This document shows positions 16,861 to 25,793 of a DNA stretch of 64,000 bases, one piece after another. How positions within the stretch are numbered: position 1 is the first letter of the stretch; every line of letters begins with the position of its first letter. A program made the position numbers and the translations under genes. The notes beneath the pieces were generated by a model. The model did not search any database. It had not been told where the DNA came from and saw nothing but the letters and a program-made list of their open reading frames with translations. This stretch comes from Martinezella tropici (lineage in GTDB: Bacteria > Pseudomonadota > Alphaproteobacteria > Rhizobiales > Rhizobiaceae): the NCBI GenBank assembly GCA_000799755.1, contig JUHI01000003.1, positions 434,001 through 498,000 on the forward strand. The letters run 5' to 3'.

Positions 16861-18201
16861 ATGACCAACGACATAAAGAGAGACCTTGGCCAGATCGCGT
16901 TGAACCGACGCCAATTGCTGCAAGCCGCCGGCGCAGGCGCTGCCGCCGCAGCATTTTCGGGCATTGGCGCGCCAGCTATGGCACAGGAAAAAGTCGAGCT
17001 GACGATGTGGGCCTGGACGCCGAACACGCAGGCCGAGATCGACCTTTTCACCAAGGCCTTTCCGCATATCAGCGTCAAGCTCGAGAACGCCGGCCAGGGG
17101 CCGGATGAATATGTAAAGTTGCGCAATGCCATTCAGGCGGGTACAGGCTTGCCCGATGTCGGCCAGGTCGAGTTCACCAATATTCCCGGCTTCCGACAGC
17201 TGGAAGCGCTGCTCGACATGGGCCAATACGGCGCCAACGACGTCAAGGACAAGTTCATCGACTGGACCTGGGCATCTGCCTCCGATGGCAATGCCGTTTA
17301 TGGTATCCCCTGGGATTCAGGCCCGATGGGCATTCTCTACCGCGCCGACGTGCTGGACGCGCACAAGATCGAGGTGCCGAAAACCTGGGCAGCCTTTGCC
17401 GAAAGCTCGAAGGCTCTCAGCAAGGCATCGCCGGATACATACCTTACCAATTTCGGCGGCACGGCCGATGGTGGCTGGGTGATCGCACTTCTGGCGCAGG
17501 CCGGCTGGAAGCCGTTCGAGCTCAACGGCACCGATCTCAAGCTCAACCTTAACGATGCCATTGCAAAGAAATGGGCCGCCTATTGGCAGGATCTCATCGA
17601 CGCCAAGGCCGTTGGCGTCAAGACGCCCGTCTGGACCACCGACTGGTTCACCGGTCTCGACGAGGGCACCTATGCCTCGTGGATGACCGGTGCCTGGGGC
17701 GCGGTGTTCATTCCGCAATTCGCCAAGAAGAGCAATGGTCACTGGCGCGCGGCTCCGCTGCCGCAATGGGACGAAGGAAAATACGTCTCCGCCAATCTCG
17801 GCGGCTCCACATTCGCGGTGTTCAAGACCTCGAAACATCCGAAGGAAGCAACGCAGCTTGCAATGTTCCTGGGTGCAGATCCCCAGGCGGCGCGTCTGTG
17901 GAACACCAAGCAGTTCCTCTTCCCCGTGCTGAAGGAACTCGTCGCCGACCCCGAGCTCATCAATCACAAATACGATCTCTACGGCGGCCAGGCGGTCAAC
18001 TCGGTGTTTGTTGAAGCCGCCAAGCACGTCGACTCCTCATTCCAGTATGCGCCGTTTCAGGATTATCTTGCCGGCCAGGTGCAGCAGGAGCTTTCCGCCT
18101 CCATCGGCGGCAAAGGCTCTCTCGGTGATGCTTTCGATCGACTGCAGGAAGGCGTCAGCGCCTACTGCGCCGATCAGGGCTATACCGTTTCCAAGGGGTG
18201 A
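16861..18201 (+). CDS. Sugar ABC importer, extracellular solute-binding protein (family 1)
   Basis: 446-residue periplasmic binding protein with a Tat-like signal (NRRQLLQAAGAGAAAAAF, cleavage near AMAQ), then a family-1 fold opening with VELTMWAWTPN. Such proteins deliver mono- or oligosaccharides or polyols. ATG 16861 follows GGGAGGA; longer in-frame starts upstream would run through the operator and are rejected. It is the first gene of a complete importer (two permeases, one ATPase follow). The exact sugar is not predictable. Confidence 0.9.
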   Translation: MTNDIKRDLGQIALNRRQLLQAAGAGAAAAAFSGIGAPAMAQEKVELTMWAWTPNTQAEIDLFTKAFPHISVKLENAGQGPDEYVKLRNAIQAGTGLPDVGQVEFTNIPGFRQLEALLDMGQYGANDVKDKFIDWTWASASDGNAVYGIPWDSGPMGILYRADVLDAHKIEVPKTWAAFAESSKALSKASPDTYLTNFGGTADGGWVIALLAQAGWKPFELNGTDLKLNLNDAIAKKWAAYWQDLIDAKAVGVKTPVWTTDWFTGLDEGTYASWMTGAWGAVFIPQFAKKSNGHWRAAPLPQWDEGKYVSANLGGSTFAVFKTSKHPKEATQLAMFLGADPQAARLWNTKQFLFPVLKELVADPELINHKYDLYGGQAVNSVFVEAAKHVDSSFQYAPFQDYLAGQVQQELSASIGGKGSLGDAFDRLQEGVSAYCADQGYTVSKG

Positions 18202-18207
18202 TCATCG

Positions 18208-18264
18208 GCATGCGGGTTGCAGGCCGCCCGCATGCTTTTCGCATGACCCGCGCTTCGGCGCGGG
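18208..18264 (+). terminator. Two intra-operon hairpins after the binding-protein gene
   Basis: The first stem pairs GCATGCGGG (18208-18216) with CCCGCATGC (18227-18235) and is followed by TTTT. The second pairs CCCGCGC (18247-18253) with GCGCGGG (18258-18264) around a TTCG tetraloop and is followed by CATATTTTT. They sit between binding-protein and permease genes, where partial termination or 3'-end protection commonly makes the binding protein more abundant than the membrane parts. Confidence 0.65.
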
Positions 18265-18292
18265 CATATTTTTGCAGGCGGAGACAATGTAG

Positions 18293-19195
18293 ATGGCCGG
18301 TCCTAATCAGCGCAAACGTCGCCGCCGCGTGGGCAAGAGACTGGCACCTCTTCTCTTCCTCACTCCCTTTGCACTGCTCTTCATCGCCTTTCTGATTGCA
18401 CCGATGCTCTATGCGCTTAACCTGGCGGTCTACAAGACGACAGTGGTTGCAGGCACCAAATTTGTCGGTGCCGACAATTTTGTACGTGCGCTCGGCGATC
18501 CGAAATTCTGGCAGGGCGTCTTGGTGCTCTTGAAATTCGCGGTGATCCAGATCCCCGGCATGGTCGCGATCGCATTGCTGATCGCCCTAATCCTCGACAG
18601 CGGCACCGTTTATGCCAAGAGCTTCTTCCGGGTGAGCCTATTTCTGCCCTATGCCGTGCCCGCTGTTATCGCCACCCTGATCTGGGGCTATCTCTATGGT
18701 CCAGCCTTCGGTCCTTTTACGCAGCTCGCCAACGCGCTTGGTCTTCCAGCACCCAATTTCCTCGGGGCGAATACCATCCTCCCGTCGATCGCCAATATCG
18801 CCAACTGGGAATATACCGGCTATCAGATGATCATCTATTACGCCGCGCTTCAGGCCATCCCGACGGATCTGGAAGAGGCAGCCTCGATGGATGGAGCCAG
18901 CAGTTTCATCTATGCCGTGCGCGTGAAACTTCCACTGATTGCTCCGATGATTGTCGTCACCATCATCTTCTCGATCATCGGCTCGTTGCAGCTCTTCTCC
19001 GAGCCTTATCTCCTGCGTAATCTTGCTCCACTCAGTATCACCAACTCCTACACGCCGAACTATTATGCCTACACACTTGCTTTCGCCAACCAGCAATATA
19101 ATTATTCTGCTGCCATATCCTTCTTGCTCGGTGCAGTCACAGCCGTGATTTCCTATGCCTTCATGCTGATCGTCAATCGCGGTGGCCGCGCATGA
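18293..19195 (+). CDS. Sugar ABC importer, permease (MalF/UgpA-type)
   Basis: 300-residue inner-membrane protein with about six membrane segments. The EAA loop is present as YYAALQAIPTDLEEAASMDGA, where the ATPase docks. A basic N-terminus (NQRKRRRRVGKR) precedes the first segment, orienting it to the cytoplasm. ATG 18293 follows GGAGACAATGTAG. It pairs with the next permease, overlapping it by four bases, to form the heterodimeric channel. Confidence 0.92.
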   Translation: MAGPNQRKRRRRVGKRLAPLLFLTPFALLFIAFLIAPMLYALNLAVYKTTVVAGTKFVGADNFVRALGDPKFWQGVLVLLKFAVIQIPGMVAIALLIALILDSGTVYAKSFFRVSLFLPYAVPAVIATLIWGYLYGPAFGPFTQLANALGLPAPNFLGANTILPSIANIANWEYTGYQMIIYYAALQAIPTDLEEAASMDGASSFIYAVRVKLPLIAPMIVVTIIFSIIGSLQLFSEPYLLRNLAPLSITNSYTPNYYAYTLAFANQQYNYSAAISFLLGAVTAVISYAFMLIVNRGGRA

Positions 19196-20076
19196 CCATC
19201 GTCGGCAAGTCGAAGCGCTCACCCTCCTTCCGGCGCAATCGCTGGATGTTGACGGCAATCCTGCTGGTGATATGGCTTTATACCGCATTGCCGCTCTTCT
19301 ATGTCCTCGTCTCGGCATCGAAATCGAACAATGATCTGTTCACGAGCTTCGGCCTCTGGTTTGCGAGCGACTTCAAGCTTGTCGAGAACATCGGCCAGGT
19401 CTTCAGCTTCCAGGGCGGTATCTTTGCCCGCTGGCTGTTCAACACCATCATCTATGCGACAACCGCCGGCATCGGCGCCGCCCTTTTTTCCACCATGGCC
19501 GGATATGCGCTTGCAAAGTACCAGTTCTTCGGCAAGAGGCTGATCTTTGCGATCATTCTCGGGGCCGTCATGATCCCGCAAACGGCGCTCGTCGTGCCGC
19601 TGTTCCTGCTGATGTCGAAGGTTGGTATCGTCAATACGCCTTGGGCCGTGATCCTGCCGTCTCTCGTCTATCCGCCCGGCGTCTTCCTGATGCGCGTCTA
19701 TGCCGACGATGCCATACCGAATGAGCTGATCGATGCAGGCCGGGTCGATGGCGCCGGCGAGCTGCACATCTTCTTCTCTCTGGCGCTGCGCCTGTTGATG
19801 CCGGGCTTTGCGACCGTGCTCATCCTCTCCTTCGTGGCGACCTGGAACAATTACTTCCTGCCCCTCGTCGTCCTGAGCTCAGCCGAATATTTCCCCGTCA
19901 CCGTCGGCCTTGCGCAATGGTATGCGACGGCGACCGTCGGCTCCGGCGGAGGGGCCGCGCTCTTTACCCTGGTGCTGGCCGGCGCGCTGATCAGCATCGT
20001 TCCCGTCATCATCGCCTTCATCGTCATGCAGCGTTTCTGGCAAGGCGGCCTCGGCGCCGGCGGCGTCAAGGCATAG
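19192..20076 (+). CDS. Sugar ABC importer, permease (MalG/UgpE-type)
   Basis: 294-residue second permease with about six membrane segments. The EAA-like motif is IPNELIDAGRVDGAGELHIF, and the preceding segment reads PGVFLMRVYADD. Its start overlaps the previous stop (ATGA), so both subunits are made in equal amounts. The ATPase gene begins 19 bases downstream. Confidence 0.92.
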   Translation: MTIVGKSKRSPSFRRNRWMLTAILLVIWLYTALPLFYVLVSASKSNNDLFTSFGLWFASDFKLVENIGQVFSFQGGIFARWLFNTIIYATTAGIGAALFSTMAGYALAKYQFFGKRLIFAIILGAVMIPQTALVVPLFLLMSKVGIVNTPWAVILPSLVYPPGVFLMRVYADDAIPNELIDAGRVDGAGELHIFFSLALRLLMPGFATVLILSFVATWNNYFLPLVVLSSAEYFPVTVGLAQWYATATVGSGGGAALFTLVLAGALISIVPVIIAFIVMQRFWQGGLGAGGVKA

Positions 20077-20094
20077 GGCTGCGGAGAAACAGAC

Positions 20095-21147
20095 ATGGCC
20101 GTTATAGAACTGAAAAGCATTCGGAAATCGTTCGGCGCACTGGACATCATCCGCGGCCTCGACCTGCGGATCGAGGATGGCGAATTCGTCGTCTTCGTCG
20201 GCCCCTCCGGCAGCGGGAAATCAACGCTGCTGCGCCTCGTCGCCGGTCTGGAGGAGGTCACCTCCGGCCAAATCCTGATCGGCGGCGAGGATGTCACCGA
20301 TCTCGGGCCGGCGGATCGGGCCTTGTCGATGGTCTTCCAGTCCTACGCGCTCTACCCGCACAAGACCGTGCGCGGCAACATGGCGTTCGGCCTCGAAGTT
20401 GCCCGCACGCCCCGGGCCGAAATCAATCGTCGTGTTCAGGCTGCCGCCGCATCCCTACGGCTCGAAAACTATCTCGACCGCAAGCCGAAGGAACTGTCCG
20501 GCGGTCAGCGCCAGCGCGTTGCGATCGGCCGCGCCATCGTCCGCGATCCCGTGGCGTTTCTCTTCGACGAGCCGCTGTCCAACCTCGATGCCGCCCTGCG
20601 TGCGGAGATGCGCATCGAGATCGCCAGGCTGCACCAACGCCTCGGCGCAACGATGATCTATGTCACCCATGACCAGGTCGAGGCGATGACGCTCGCCGAC
20701 AAGATCGTCGTCCTCAAGGACGGAGAGATCCAGCAAATCGGCTCGCCGATCGAGCTCTACGAAAAGCCCGCCAATCTCTTCGTCGCCCAGTTCCTCGGCT
20801 CGCCGAAGATGAATGTCTACGATGTCGAGCAGACCTCCGGGGGACTGAAAATCGCCGGCGGCGGCGTGCTTGCGCTGCCTTCGACGCCTTTGAGCGCGGC
20901 AAAGCTCGGCGCTCGCCCGGAACATATCGCCGTCCAGGAACCGGGGCTCGGCCATCTCGAAGGCAGGATCGATGTCGTCGAACGACTTGGGTCGGACACC
21001 TACGCCTATGTCGTCCACGATGGTGGTCAGCTGACGACAGTCCGCCTGCCCGGCAATGTCCATCTCAGCGTCGGCCAGCCGGTGAGCCTTGCCGTTGATC
21101 GGGAGCAACTGCATCTTTTCGACAGGGACGCCAAGTCTATCGCATAG
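20095..21147 (+). CDS. Sugar ABC importer, ATP-binding protein (MalK/UgpC-type)
   Basis: 350-residue ATPase: Walker A GPSGSGKSTLL, Q-loop VFQSYALYPHKTV, signature LSGGQRQRVAIGRAI, Walker B FLFDEPLSNLDA and switch His in VTHDQVEAMTLADK. The C-terminal ~110 residues form the OB-fold regulatory domain (GARPEHIAV) found in MalK/UgpC. It completes the importer operon 16861-21147. Confidence 0.93.
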   Translation: MAVIELKSIRKSFGALDIIRGLDLRIEDGEFVVFVGPSGSGKSTLLRLVAGLEEVTSGQILIGGEDVTDLGPADRALSMVFQSYALYPHKTVRGNMAFGLEVARTPRAEINRRVQAAAASLRLENYLDRKPKELSGGQRQRVAIGRAIVRDPVAFLFDEPLSNLDAALRAEMRIEIARLHQRLGATMIYVTHDQVEAMTLADKIVVLKDGEIQQIGSPIELYEKPANLFVAQFLGSPKMNVYDVEQTSGGLKIAGGGVLALPSTPLSAAKLGARPEHIAVQEPGLGHLEGRIDVVERLGSDTYAYVVHDGGQLTTVRLPGNVHLSVGQPVSLAVDREQLHLFDRDAKSIA

Positions 21148-21336
21148 GCCTGCCTGAACAATGATCCGGCCTAAGGACATGAACGGCACTCATGGGCGGC
21201 CCAACCGGAGGCATCCTCACATCCATGTTGCAACGATCTCCAAATCGATTAATCTGCGAGCCAGCTGATCAATGACGCACGCAAGAGTTCCGGCATTGCC
21301 GGAACCGTGCCAAAGCCCCCAGCTTCAGAGAGATCG

Positions 21337-21963
21337 ATGATAAGCACTGGTGTATTGACGACTTATATATTGGTGGTGATCGGTCTGATGGTCATTCCCG
21401 GGCCTGCCACATTGCTCACGCTTGCCAGGGCCGTCAGCGGCGGCAAGCGCGTCGGGCTTGCGACAGGCGCCGGCATCGCCGCCGGCGATCTCCTCCATAC
21501 GACGATGGCGACCTTCGGACTGTCGGCGCTGCTCGCCACATCCGCGCTGGCTTTCGAAATCGTCAAATATGCCGGCGTCATCTATCTGATCTATCTCGGC
21601 TTCAAGGCCTTCATCGAAAAGAGCGGCAGCATCGACATGCCGTCCGCGCAGGCGATCACGCCCATGCGTGCATTCCGGCAAGGTTTTTTCACGGAGATAC
21701 TCAATCCAAAGACGGCACTTTTCTTCCTGGCCTTCCTGCCACAGTTCATCCATCCGGAAAGCGGCTCGGTCATCGTGCAATTCGCGCTGCTCGGCGCCAT
21801 CTTCGTGACTTTAAGCATCGGCGTCACCTCGCTTCTGGCAATCGGCGCCGGATCGATCGGCGGCTGGCTGCGCCGCAACCGCACCATTGGCCGTTGGCAA
21901 GGAAAGGTCATCGGCACGATCTACATGGCCCTCGGCCTGCGGCTTGCCCTGCAACAGCAGTAA
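21337..21963 (+). CDS. LysE/RhtB-family amino-acid exporter
   Basis: About 208 residues with roughly six membrane segments. The conserved N-terminal PGPATLLTLARAVSGGKRVGLATGAGIAAGD and the central FFTEILNPKTALFFLAFLPQFI are hallmarks of LysE-type translocators, which export amino acids or homoserine lactone-like metabolites. ATG 21337 (AGAGAGATCG upstream) gives the usual short start; a GTG 30 bases earlier is possible. It stands alone between the sugar importer and a convergent GNAT gene, with a hairpin after it. Confidence 0.88.
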   Translation: MISTGVLTTYILVVIGLMVIPGPATLLTLARAVSGGKRVGLATGAGIAAGDLLHTTMATFGLSALLATSALAFEIVKYAGVIYLIYLGFKAFIEKSGSIDMPSAQAITPMRAFRQGFFTEILNPKTALFFLAFLPQFIHPESGSVIVQFALLGAIFVTLSIGVTSLLAIGAGSIGGWLRRNRTIGRWQGKVIGTIYMALGLRLALQQQ

Positions 21964-21977
21964 TCTTGCCTCACGCC

Positions 21978-22002
21978 AGCCGGCTTGCAGATCAGGCCGG
22001 CT
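21978..22002. terminator. Convergent hairpin after the LysE gene
   Basis: A perfect 7-base inverted repeat, AGCCGGC (21978-21984) and GCCGGCT (21996-22002), spans an 11-base loop. It lies between the convergent LysE and GNAT genes and overlaps the last codons of the latter. There is no clear T run, so it is a weak terminator candidate. Confidence 0.4.
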
Positions 22003-22678
22003 GCCGCTTGACGACGCAGAAGTTCATCTCCGAGCGGATGCGAAACCCCATCGCTTCGTAAAGTGCGACGGCCGGAGCGTTCGTGACGTAGGCGTGCAGA
22101 TAGGCGGTTTCATCCCGCGCTGCGATCTCGCCCGCGACAAAGCGGAAGAGCAAGGTGCCAAGACCCCGTCCCTGAAAATCCGGATGGGTACAGAGGCCAC
22201 TGAGCTCGGCAAATCCGGTCTGGCGCATGCGTTGACCGGCCATGGCGACGAGAATCCCATCGATCTTCACGCCCCAGAACGAGCCGAGGCTTTGGGCGCG
22301 CAGCGTGAAGGGGCCAGGCTTCGTGAGCGTGGCAAGATCAAGCATAGCTGCGGCGTCGGCCTCGGTCAGCAGCTCGATCCTGCTATCCGAGACCCGCTCG
22401 GAAGGCCGCTCCGCCATCATCTGCACGAGCCGGGCATTGGAAAGAACAGTCAATCCCTGCGGAACGATAATCGGTTCGGCTTCGACGATCGCCATCACTT
22501 CGTCGCCTGTCGGCAGCTTTTCCAGAGCACCGAGGCTCTCGTTCGAATTGTCGGCTGCTGCTGCGAATGGCACGATGGAAGGCGGGTAGCGCCGCGCACG
22601 CGCATTGCCCTCAGCCAGCGAAGCATGCGCGGTTTCGAGGGCACTCCAGATCGGTCTGTCGAGAATATGGCCCATCAT
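21992..22678 (-). CDS. GNAT-family N-acetyltransferase
   Basis: About 228 residues. The C-terminal GNAT domain shows the acetyl-CoA motif LCTHPDFQGRGLGTLLFRFVAG and the closing AVALYEAMGFRIRSEM. The N-terminal ~100 residues are a less conserved substrate-side region. ATG 22678 overlaps the MarR stop as ATGATGG, so translation is coupled to the upstream regulator. It probably acetylates a small molecule sensed by that MarR protein; the substrate is unknown. Confidence 0.85.
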   Translation of the reverse strand: MMGHILDRPIWSALETAHASLAEGNARARRYPPSIVPFAAAADNSNESLGALEKLPTGDEVMAIVEAEPIIVPQGLTVLSNARLVQMMAERPSERVSDSRIELLTEADAAAMLDLATLTKPGPFTLRAQSLGSFWGVKIDGILVAMAGQRMRQTGFAELSGLCTHPDFQGRGLGTLLFRFVAGEIAARDETAYLHAYVTNAPAVALYEAMGFRIRSEMNFCVVKRQPA

Positions 22679-23181
22679 TTCTGCTCCCTGCCGAGATTGC
22701 CGCGCCGTTTCAACGGAGCTTCCGCAAGTCCGTCCTCGATCGCGCCCAGTTGTTGCAATATCGGCCCGGAAAGGTCGCCGCAAAGTTCGTGCACCGCCTG
22801 CTCGACGCGAGGCCATACTGATTGCTTCGAATAGTCAATGAGTTCCTGCCCTCTCAATGTCAGCGAGACCAGGCGACGACGCTGGTCCTCGGCCGAGGCC
22901 TGCATGTCGACATAACCCAATTCCAGAAGCTGTGAGACGGTGCGCGTCGCGCCCGGTTGTGTAATGCCGACGGCCTGGGCAAGTTCACCGATCGTCAACG
23001 GGCCGGCACGGTCAATGGCGGCGAGGAAGGGATACTGGGCAGATTGCAACGAGACGCCCTGTTCTTCCATGATCTGCTGCGTATCAGCCTGTAGGCGTTC
23101 GCCGATCCGACGGAATCTGCTGCCAAGGCAGAGGAAACCCAGCGACCTCACAACATCTTCAACCAAGCAAGCCTCCATCAT
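22675..23181 (-). CDS. MarR-family transcriptional regulator
   Basis: 168-residue winged-helix regulator. GPLTIGELAQAVGITQPGATRTVSQLLELGYV is the recognition helix and wing, followed by the typical DQRRRLVSLTLRGQEL. The start is one of two adjacent ATGs (23181 or 23178); no strong ribosome site precedes them. Three evenly spaced TTATATAA-like palindromes lie directly upstream and are the likely operator. It forms a two-gene unit with the GNAT gene. Confidence 0.88.
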   Translation of the reverse strand: MMEACLVEDVVRSLGFLCLGSRFRRIGERLQADTQQIMEEQGVSLQSAQYPFLAAIDRAGPLTIGELAQAVGITQPGATRTVSQLLELGYVDMQASAEDQRRRLVSLTLRGQELIDYSKQSVWPRVEQAVHELCGDLSGPILQQLGAIEDGLAEAPLKRRGNLGREQK

Positions 23182-23213
23182 TTATATAAGCTATTATATA
23201 ACTCGTTATGTAA
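23182..23213. promoter_or_regulatory. Three phased palindromes, probable MarR operator
   Basis: TTATATAA at 23182-23189, TTATATAA at 23194-23201 and TTATGTAA at 23206-23213 are spaced exactly 12 bases apart. They touch the MarR start codon region and include promoter-like AT-rich sequence, so binding here would block transcription of the MarR-GNAT pair. Confidence 0.55.
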
Positions 23214-23274
23214 CTGTAGTCAACTGATGATCCAGTCTCACAATCGCAGCAGCCTTGACATCGAATAAGGAATA

Positions 23275-23291
23275 ATGAATTCTCTATTCAT
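23275..23291. promoter_or_regulatory. Inverted repeat upstream of the amidase gene, possible TetR operator
   Basis: ATGAAT (23275-23280) and ATTCAT (23286-23291) form a perfect inverted repeat with a 5-base centre, 19 bases before the amidase ATG. A TTGACA element lies at 23255-23260, so the repeat would overlap the -10 region. The amidase operon ends with a TetR gene, whose protein is the natural candidate to bind here. Confidence 0.45.
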
Positions 23292-23309
23292 CATCATGGA
23301 GCAAAAGCG

Positions 23310-24773
23310 ATGCGTGAGAGCACAGACCATACCGAGGTTTACGAACCCGATGAATTCACGCTACGGGATGCGACCGTCCAGGCCGAACTGGTTCGCCGCA
23401 AGGAGGTGACCCCGCTGGAACTCGTGGACGCCGCTATCAAACGTATCGAGCGCATAAACCCTGAAATCAATGCAATCGCGTCCACGGATTTCAATCTTGC
23501 GCGCGAACGCGCCGCAACCATCGCTCCCGAAGGTCTCTTCGCCGGTGTACCCACGCTGCTCAAGGACCTAATGTCCTATCCAGGCCATGCCGTGGCATTC
23601 GGGACAAGGATGTTTGCCGGCCAGCGAGCGGTGGCGGGCTCCGATTACACAGAGGCTCTCGACGCGGCCGGCTTGATCGTCCTCGGCAAAAGCGCGACAT
23701 CGGAGTTCGGGTTGCTTGGCACTACGAAAACGTTCGCGAACGGGGCAACGCGCAACCCCTGGGATACGTCGCGATCGTCCGGCGGATCATCCGGAGGAGC
23801 AGCGGCGGCAGTCGCAGCCGGGCTTGTGCCCATTGCCCATGCATCCGACGGCGGCGGCTCGATCAGAGGACCGGCCTCCTTTACTGGACTTTTCGGCTTC
23901 AAGCCTACGCGCGGCCGCACGGTATCGAACGGCATGCCAGCCGAGATGCCGACGGCGGGGCTCATCGCCGAGCATTGTGTCAGCCGCTCCGTTCGCGACA
24001 GCTATCACTGGTTGGTCGCGACCGAGCGGCGGGACCGCGCGCATCTTTTGCCCTCTCTGGAAGTACTTAGAGCCTCCTCGCAAAAACGGTTGAGGATCGG
24101 CGCCTATCGCTCTGATTGCTTCGGTTCACCGGCTTCGCTCGATGCGGCGGCCGCACTCGAAACTGGCATTAACCTCTGCCGCCTGCTTGGCCATGACGTT
24201 ATTGATGTTGCCGGTCCCGTGATCGACACCAAAGCAACGCGCGAGGCCTTCTTCACGCTCACCGGTTTCAGCATCGGTCAATTATTGAGCCAGGTGCGGC
24301 AGATGCTGGGGGATCGCTTCGACCCGAACCTGTTCGAGCCCTATACGCTGGATCTGGTTCGAAGGGCCGAAGGCGTGTCTCCGGAAACGCTTGCGACGTT
24401 GGCTAAAGCATTTCCTATTGCCGAGCGCGCAGCGGATGACGCCCTTGCTGATATCGATGTGCTGCTATCGCCCACCGTATCCATGCAAGCGTTTCCGCTC
24501 GACATTCACGGTCCGAACCAACCACCCGCCGAAGCCGACGATTTTATCGCAAGACTCGCCGGCTATACGGTGGTCGCGTCGCTTGCCGGCTGGCCGGCCA
24601 TGTCGGTTCCGCTGCATCGAACTGCAGACGGTCTGCCGATCGGCTGCCACTTCACGGCGGCGAGGGGACGCGACGACATGCTGTTTTCTCTTGCGTTCCA
24701 GCTCGAAGAGGCTTCCCACTGGTCTTCAGATCTGATCTCTCTTCCACGAGTAACCGCATGCCGCAGAAACTGA
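23310..24773 (+). CDS. Amidase (amidase-signature family)
   Basis: 487-residue amidase-signature hydrolase. The Ser-cisSer-Lys triad is visible as Lys85 (LLKDL), Ser160 in SSGGSSGG and nucleophile Ser184 in DGGGSIRGPA. It hydrolyses an amide or related bond to a carboxylate and ammonia. It is not the tRNA amidotransferase GatA, since no gatC/gatB neighbour exists and the substrate loop differs. It overlaps the downstream TetR gene by 16 bases, suggesting the regulator senses the amidase substrate or product. Confidence 0.88.
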   Translation: MRESTDHTEVYEPDEFTLRDATVQAELVRRKEVTPLELVDAAIKRIERINPEINAIASTDFNLARERAATIAPEGLFAGVPTLLKDLMSYPGHAVAFGTRMFAGQRAVAGSDYTEALDAAGLIVLGKSATSEFGLLGTTKTFANGATRNPWDTSRSSGGSSGGAAAAVAAGLVPIAHASDGGGSIRGPASFTGLFGFKPTRGRTVSNGMPAEMPTAGLIAEHCVSRSVRDSYHWLVATERRDRAHLLPSLEVLRASSQKRLRIGAYRSDCFGSPASLDAAAALETGINLCRLLGHDVIDVAGPVIDTKATREAFFTLTGFSIGQLLSQVRQMLGDRFDPNLFEPYTLDLVRRAEGVSPETLATLAKAFPIAERAADDALADIDVLLSPTVSMQAFPLDIHGPNQPPAEADDFIARLAGYTVVASLAGWPAMSVPLHRTADGLPIGCHFTAARGRDDMLFSLAFQLEEASHWSSDLISLPRVTACRRN

Positions 24774-25369
24774 AGGACGACGTACGCGACCGCATCGTCG
24801 CCGCAGCCGGCGCCGTTTTTGCCGAAAAGGGCTTTGCCGCCGCGAGACTTGCCGATGTTGCCGAGCGTGCCGACATCAGCACCGGGAATATCTACAAGTA
24901 TTTCCGTGACAAGGAAGCACTCTTCAACACCGTCGTCACGCCACCGGTTGCCGCGGAATTGCTGCGAAAATTGCGCGCTCGCCTGAAGGAATTTCCGAAA
25001 ATCAAGGATTGGGAGGGTGCGACGGCAGCCGGATCAGGCGCCGCAGGGGCGCTGTTGTCCTTCTGGATCGATCACCGTGTCGCGGTTTTAATTTTGCTGC
25101 GCGGCAGCCAAGGCACTCGGTTCGAGCATGTGCGAGGGCTCATGATCAATGAGATGGAACGCCTCGCCTCCTCCTATGTGGAGCGCAGGGCAGGTGGCAG
25201 CGCTTTATCGCCAGCGTCCAGGTTCGTGCTCCATAAAGTGTTCGCGCGGACCGTCGACATGATCGCCGACATACTCGACGCCCATCAAGATCCTCAATCC
25301 ATCCAGCAAGCAGTCACAGCCTTCTGGCGCTACCAACTTGCAGGGCTGCAAGCCTTGCTCAACGTGTAA
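24758..25369 (+). CDS. TetR-family transcriptional regulator
   Basis: 203-residue regulator with N-terminal TetR HTH (RIVAAAGAVFAEKGFAAARLADVAERADISTGNIYKYF) and an all-helical ligand domain. The ATG lies in the 3' end of the amidase gene, in another frame. It is probably the autorepressor of the amidase operon, acting at the inverted repeat 23275-23291. Confidence 0.86.
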   Translation: MPQKLKDDVRDRIVAAAGAVFAEKGFAAARLADVAERADISTGNIYKYFRDKEALFNTVVTPPVAAELLRKLRARLKEFPKIKDWEGATAAGSGAAGALLSFWIDHRVAVLILLRGSQGTRFEHVRGLMINEMERLASSYVERRAGGSALSPASRFVLHKVFARTVDMIADILDAHQDPQSIQQAVTAFWRYQLAGLQALLNV

Positions 25370-25783
25370 CGTACGCCCTTCCCCACGCTTCCCGTTATGA
25401 CGTTCCTAGGTTGCATCGGCCTCTGATGCGAGCGAGCGCATACGAAAGCTTGATGACTGAGGACTAGCGTTAAGGTCGTATGTTGTTCGAAACTAGGACG
25501 ATCCCTAATTCGAACGGTACGGGCGCGAGCCAGTGCGATGGCTCTTGGATGCATCGTAGCTGATACGAACACCTCGCACTTTACTCAATGACGCCGGAAG
25601 CCAGCGCGAGAACATCATATTGAAATTACTTCATAATATCACTTTTTAAGTAGAGGTGCGTCAGACGCGAGTCCTTAAGTCTGTGCGTATATTATTTCTT
25701 TAGAAATTTACATATTAACTGAATACTAATAAACGACTTAACTTTCCAATTCATATTAGCTAACCATTACGCAAGCGGAGGTA
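25370..25783. other. Non-coding leader region before the polysaccharide cluster
   Basis: No convincing gene in 414 bases. It holds a long inverted repeat at 25485-25515: GTTCGAAACTAGG pairs, with one small mismatch, with CCTAATTCGAAC. From about 25610 to 25760 the sequence becomes markedly AT-rich, unlike its flanks, with runs such as TTTCTTTAGAAATTTAC, as expected for promoter DNA and for H-NS- or MucR-like binding. A GGAGG site closes the region at 25777-25781. Confidence 0.5.
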
Positions 25784-25793
25784 ATGGTCGTGC

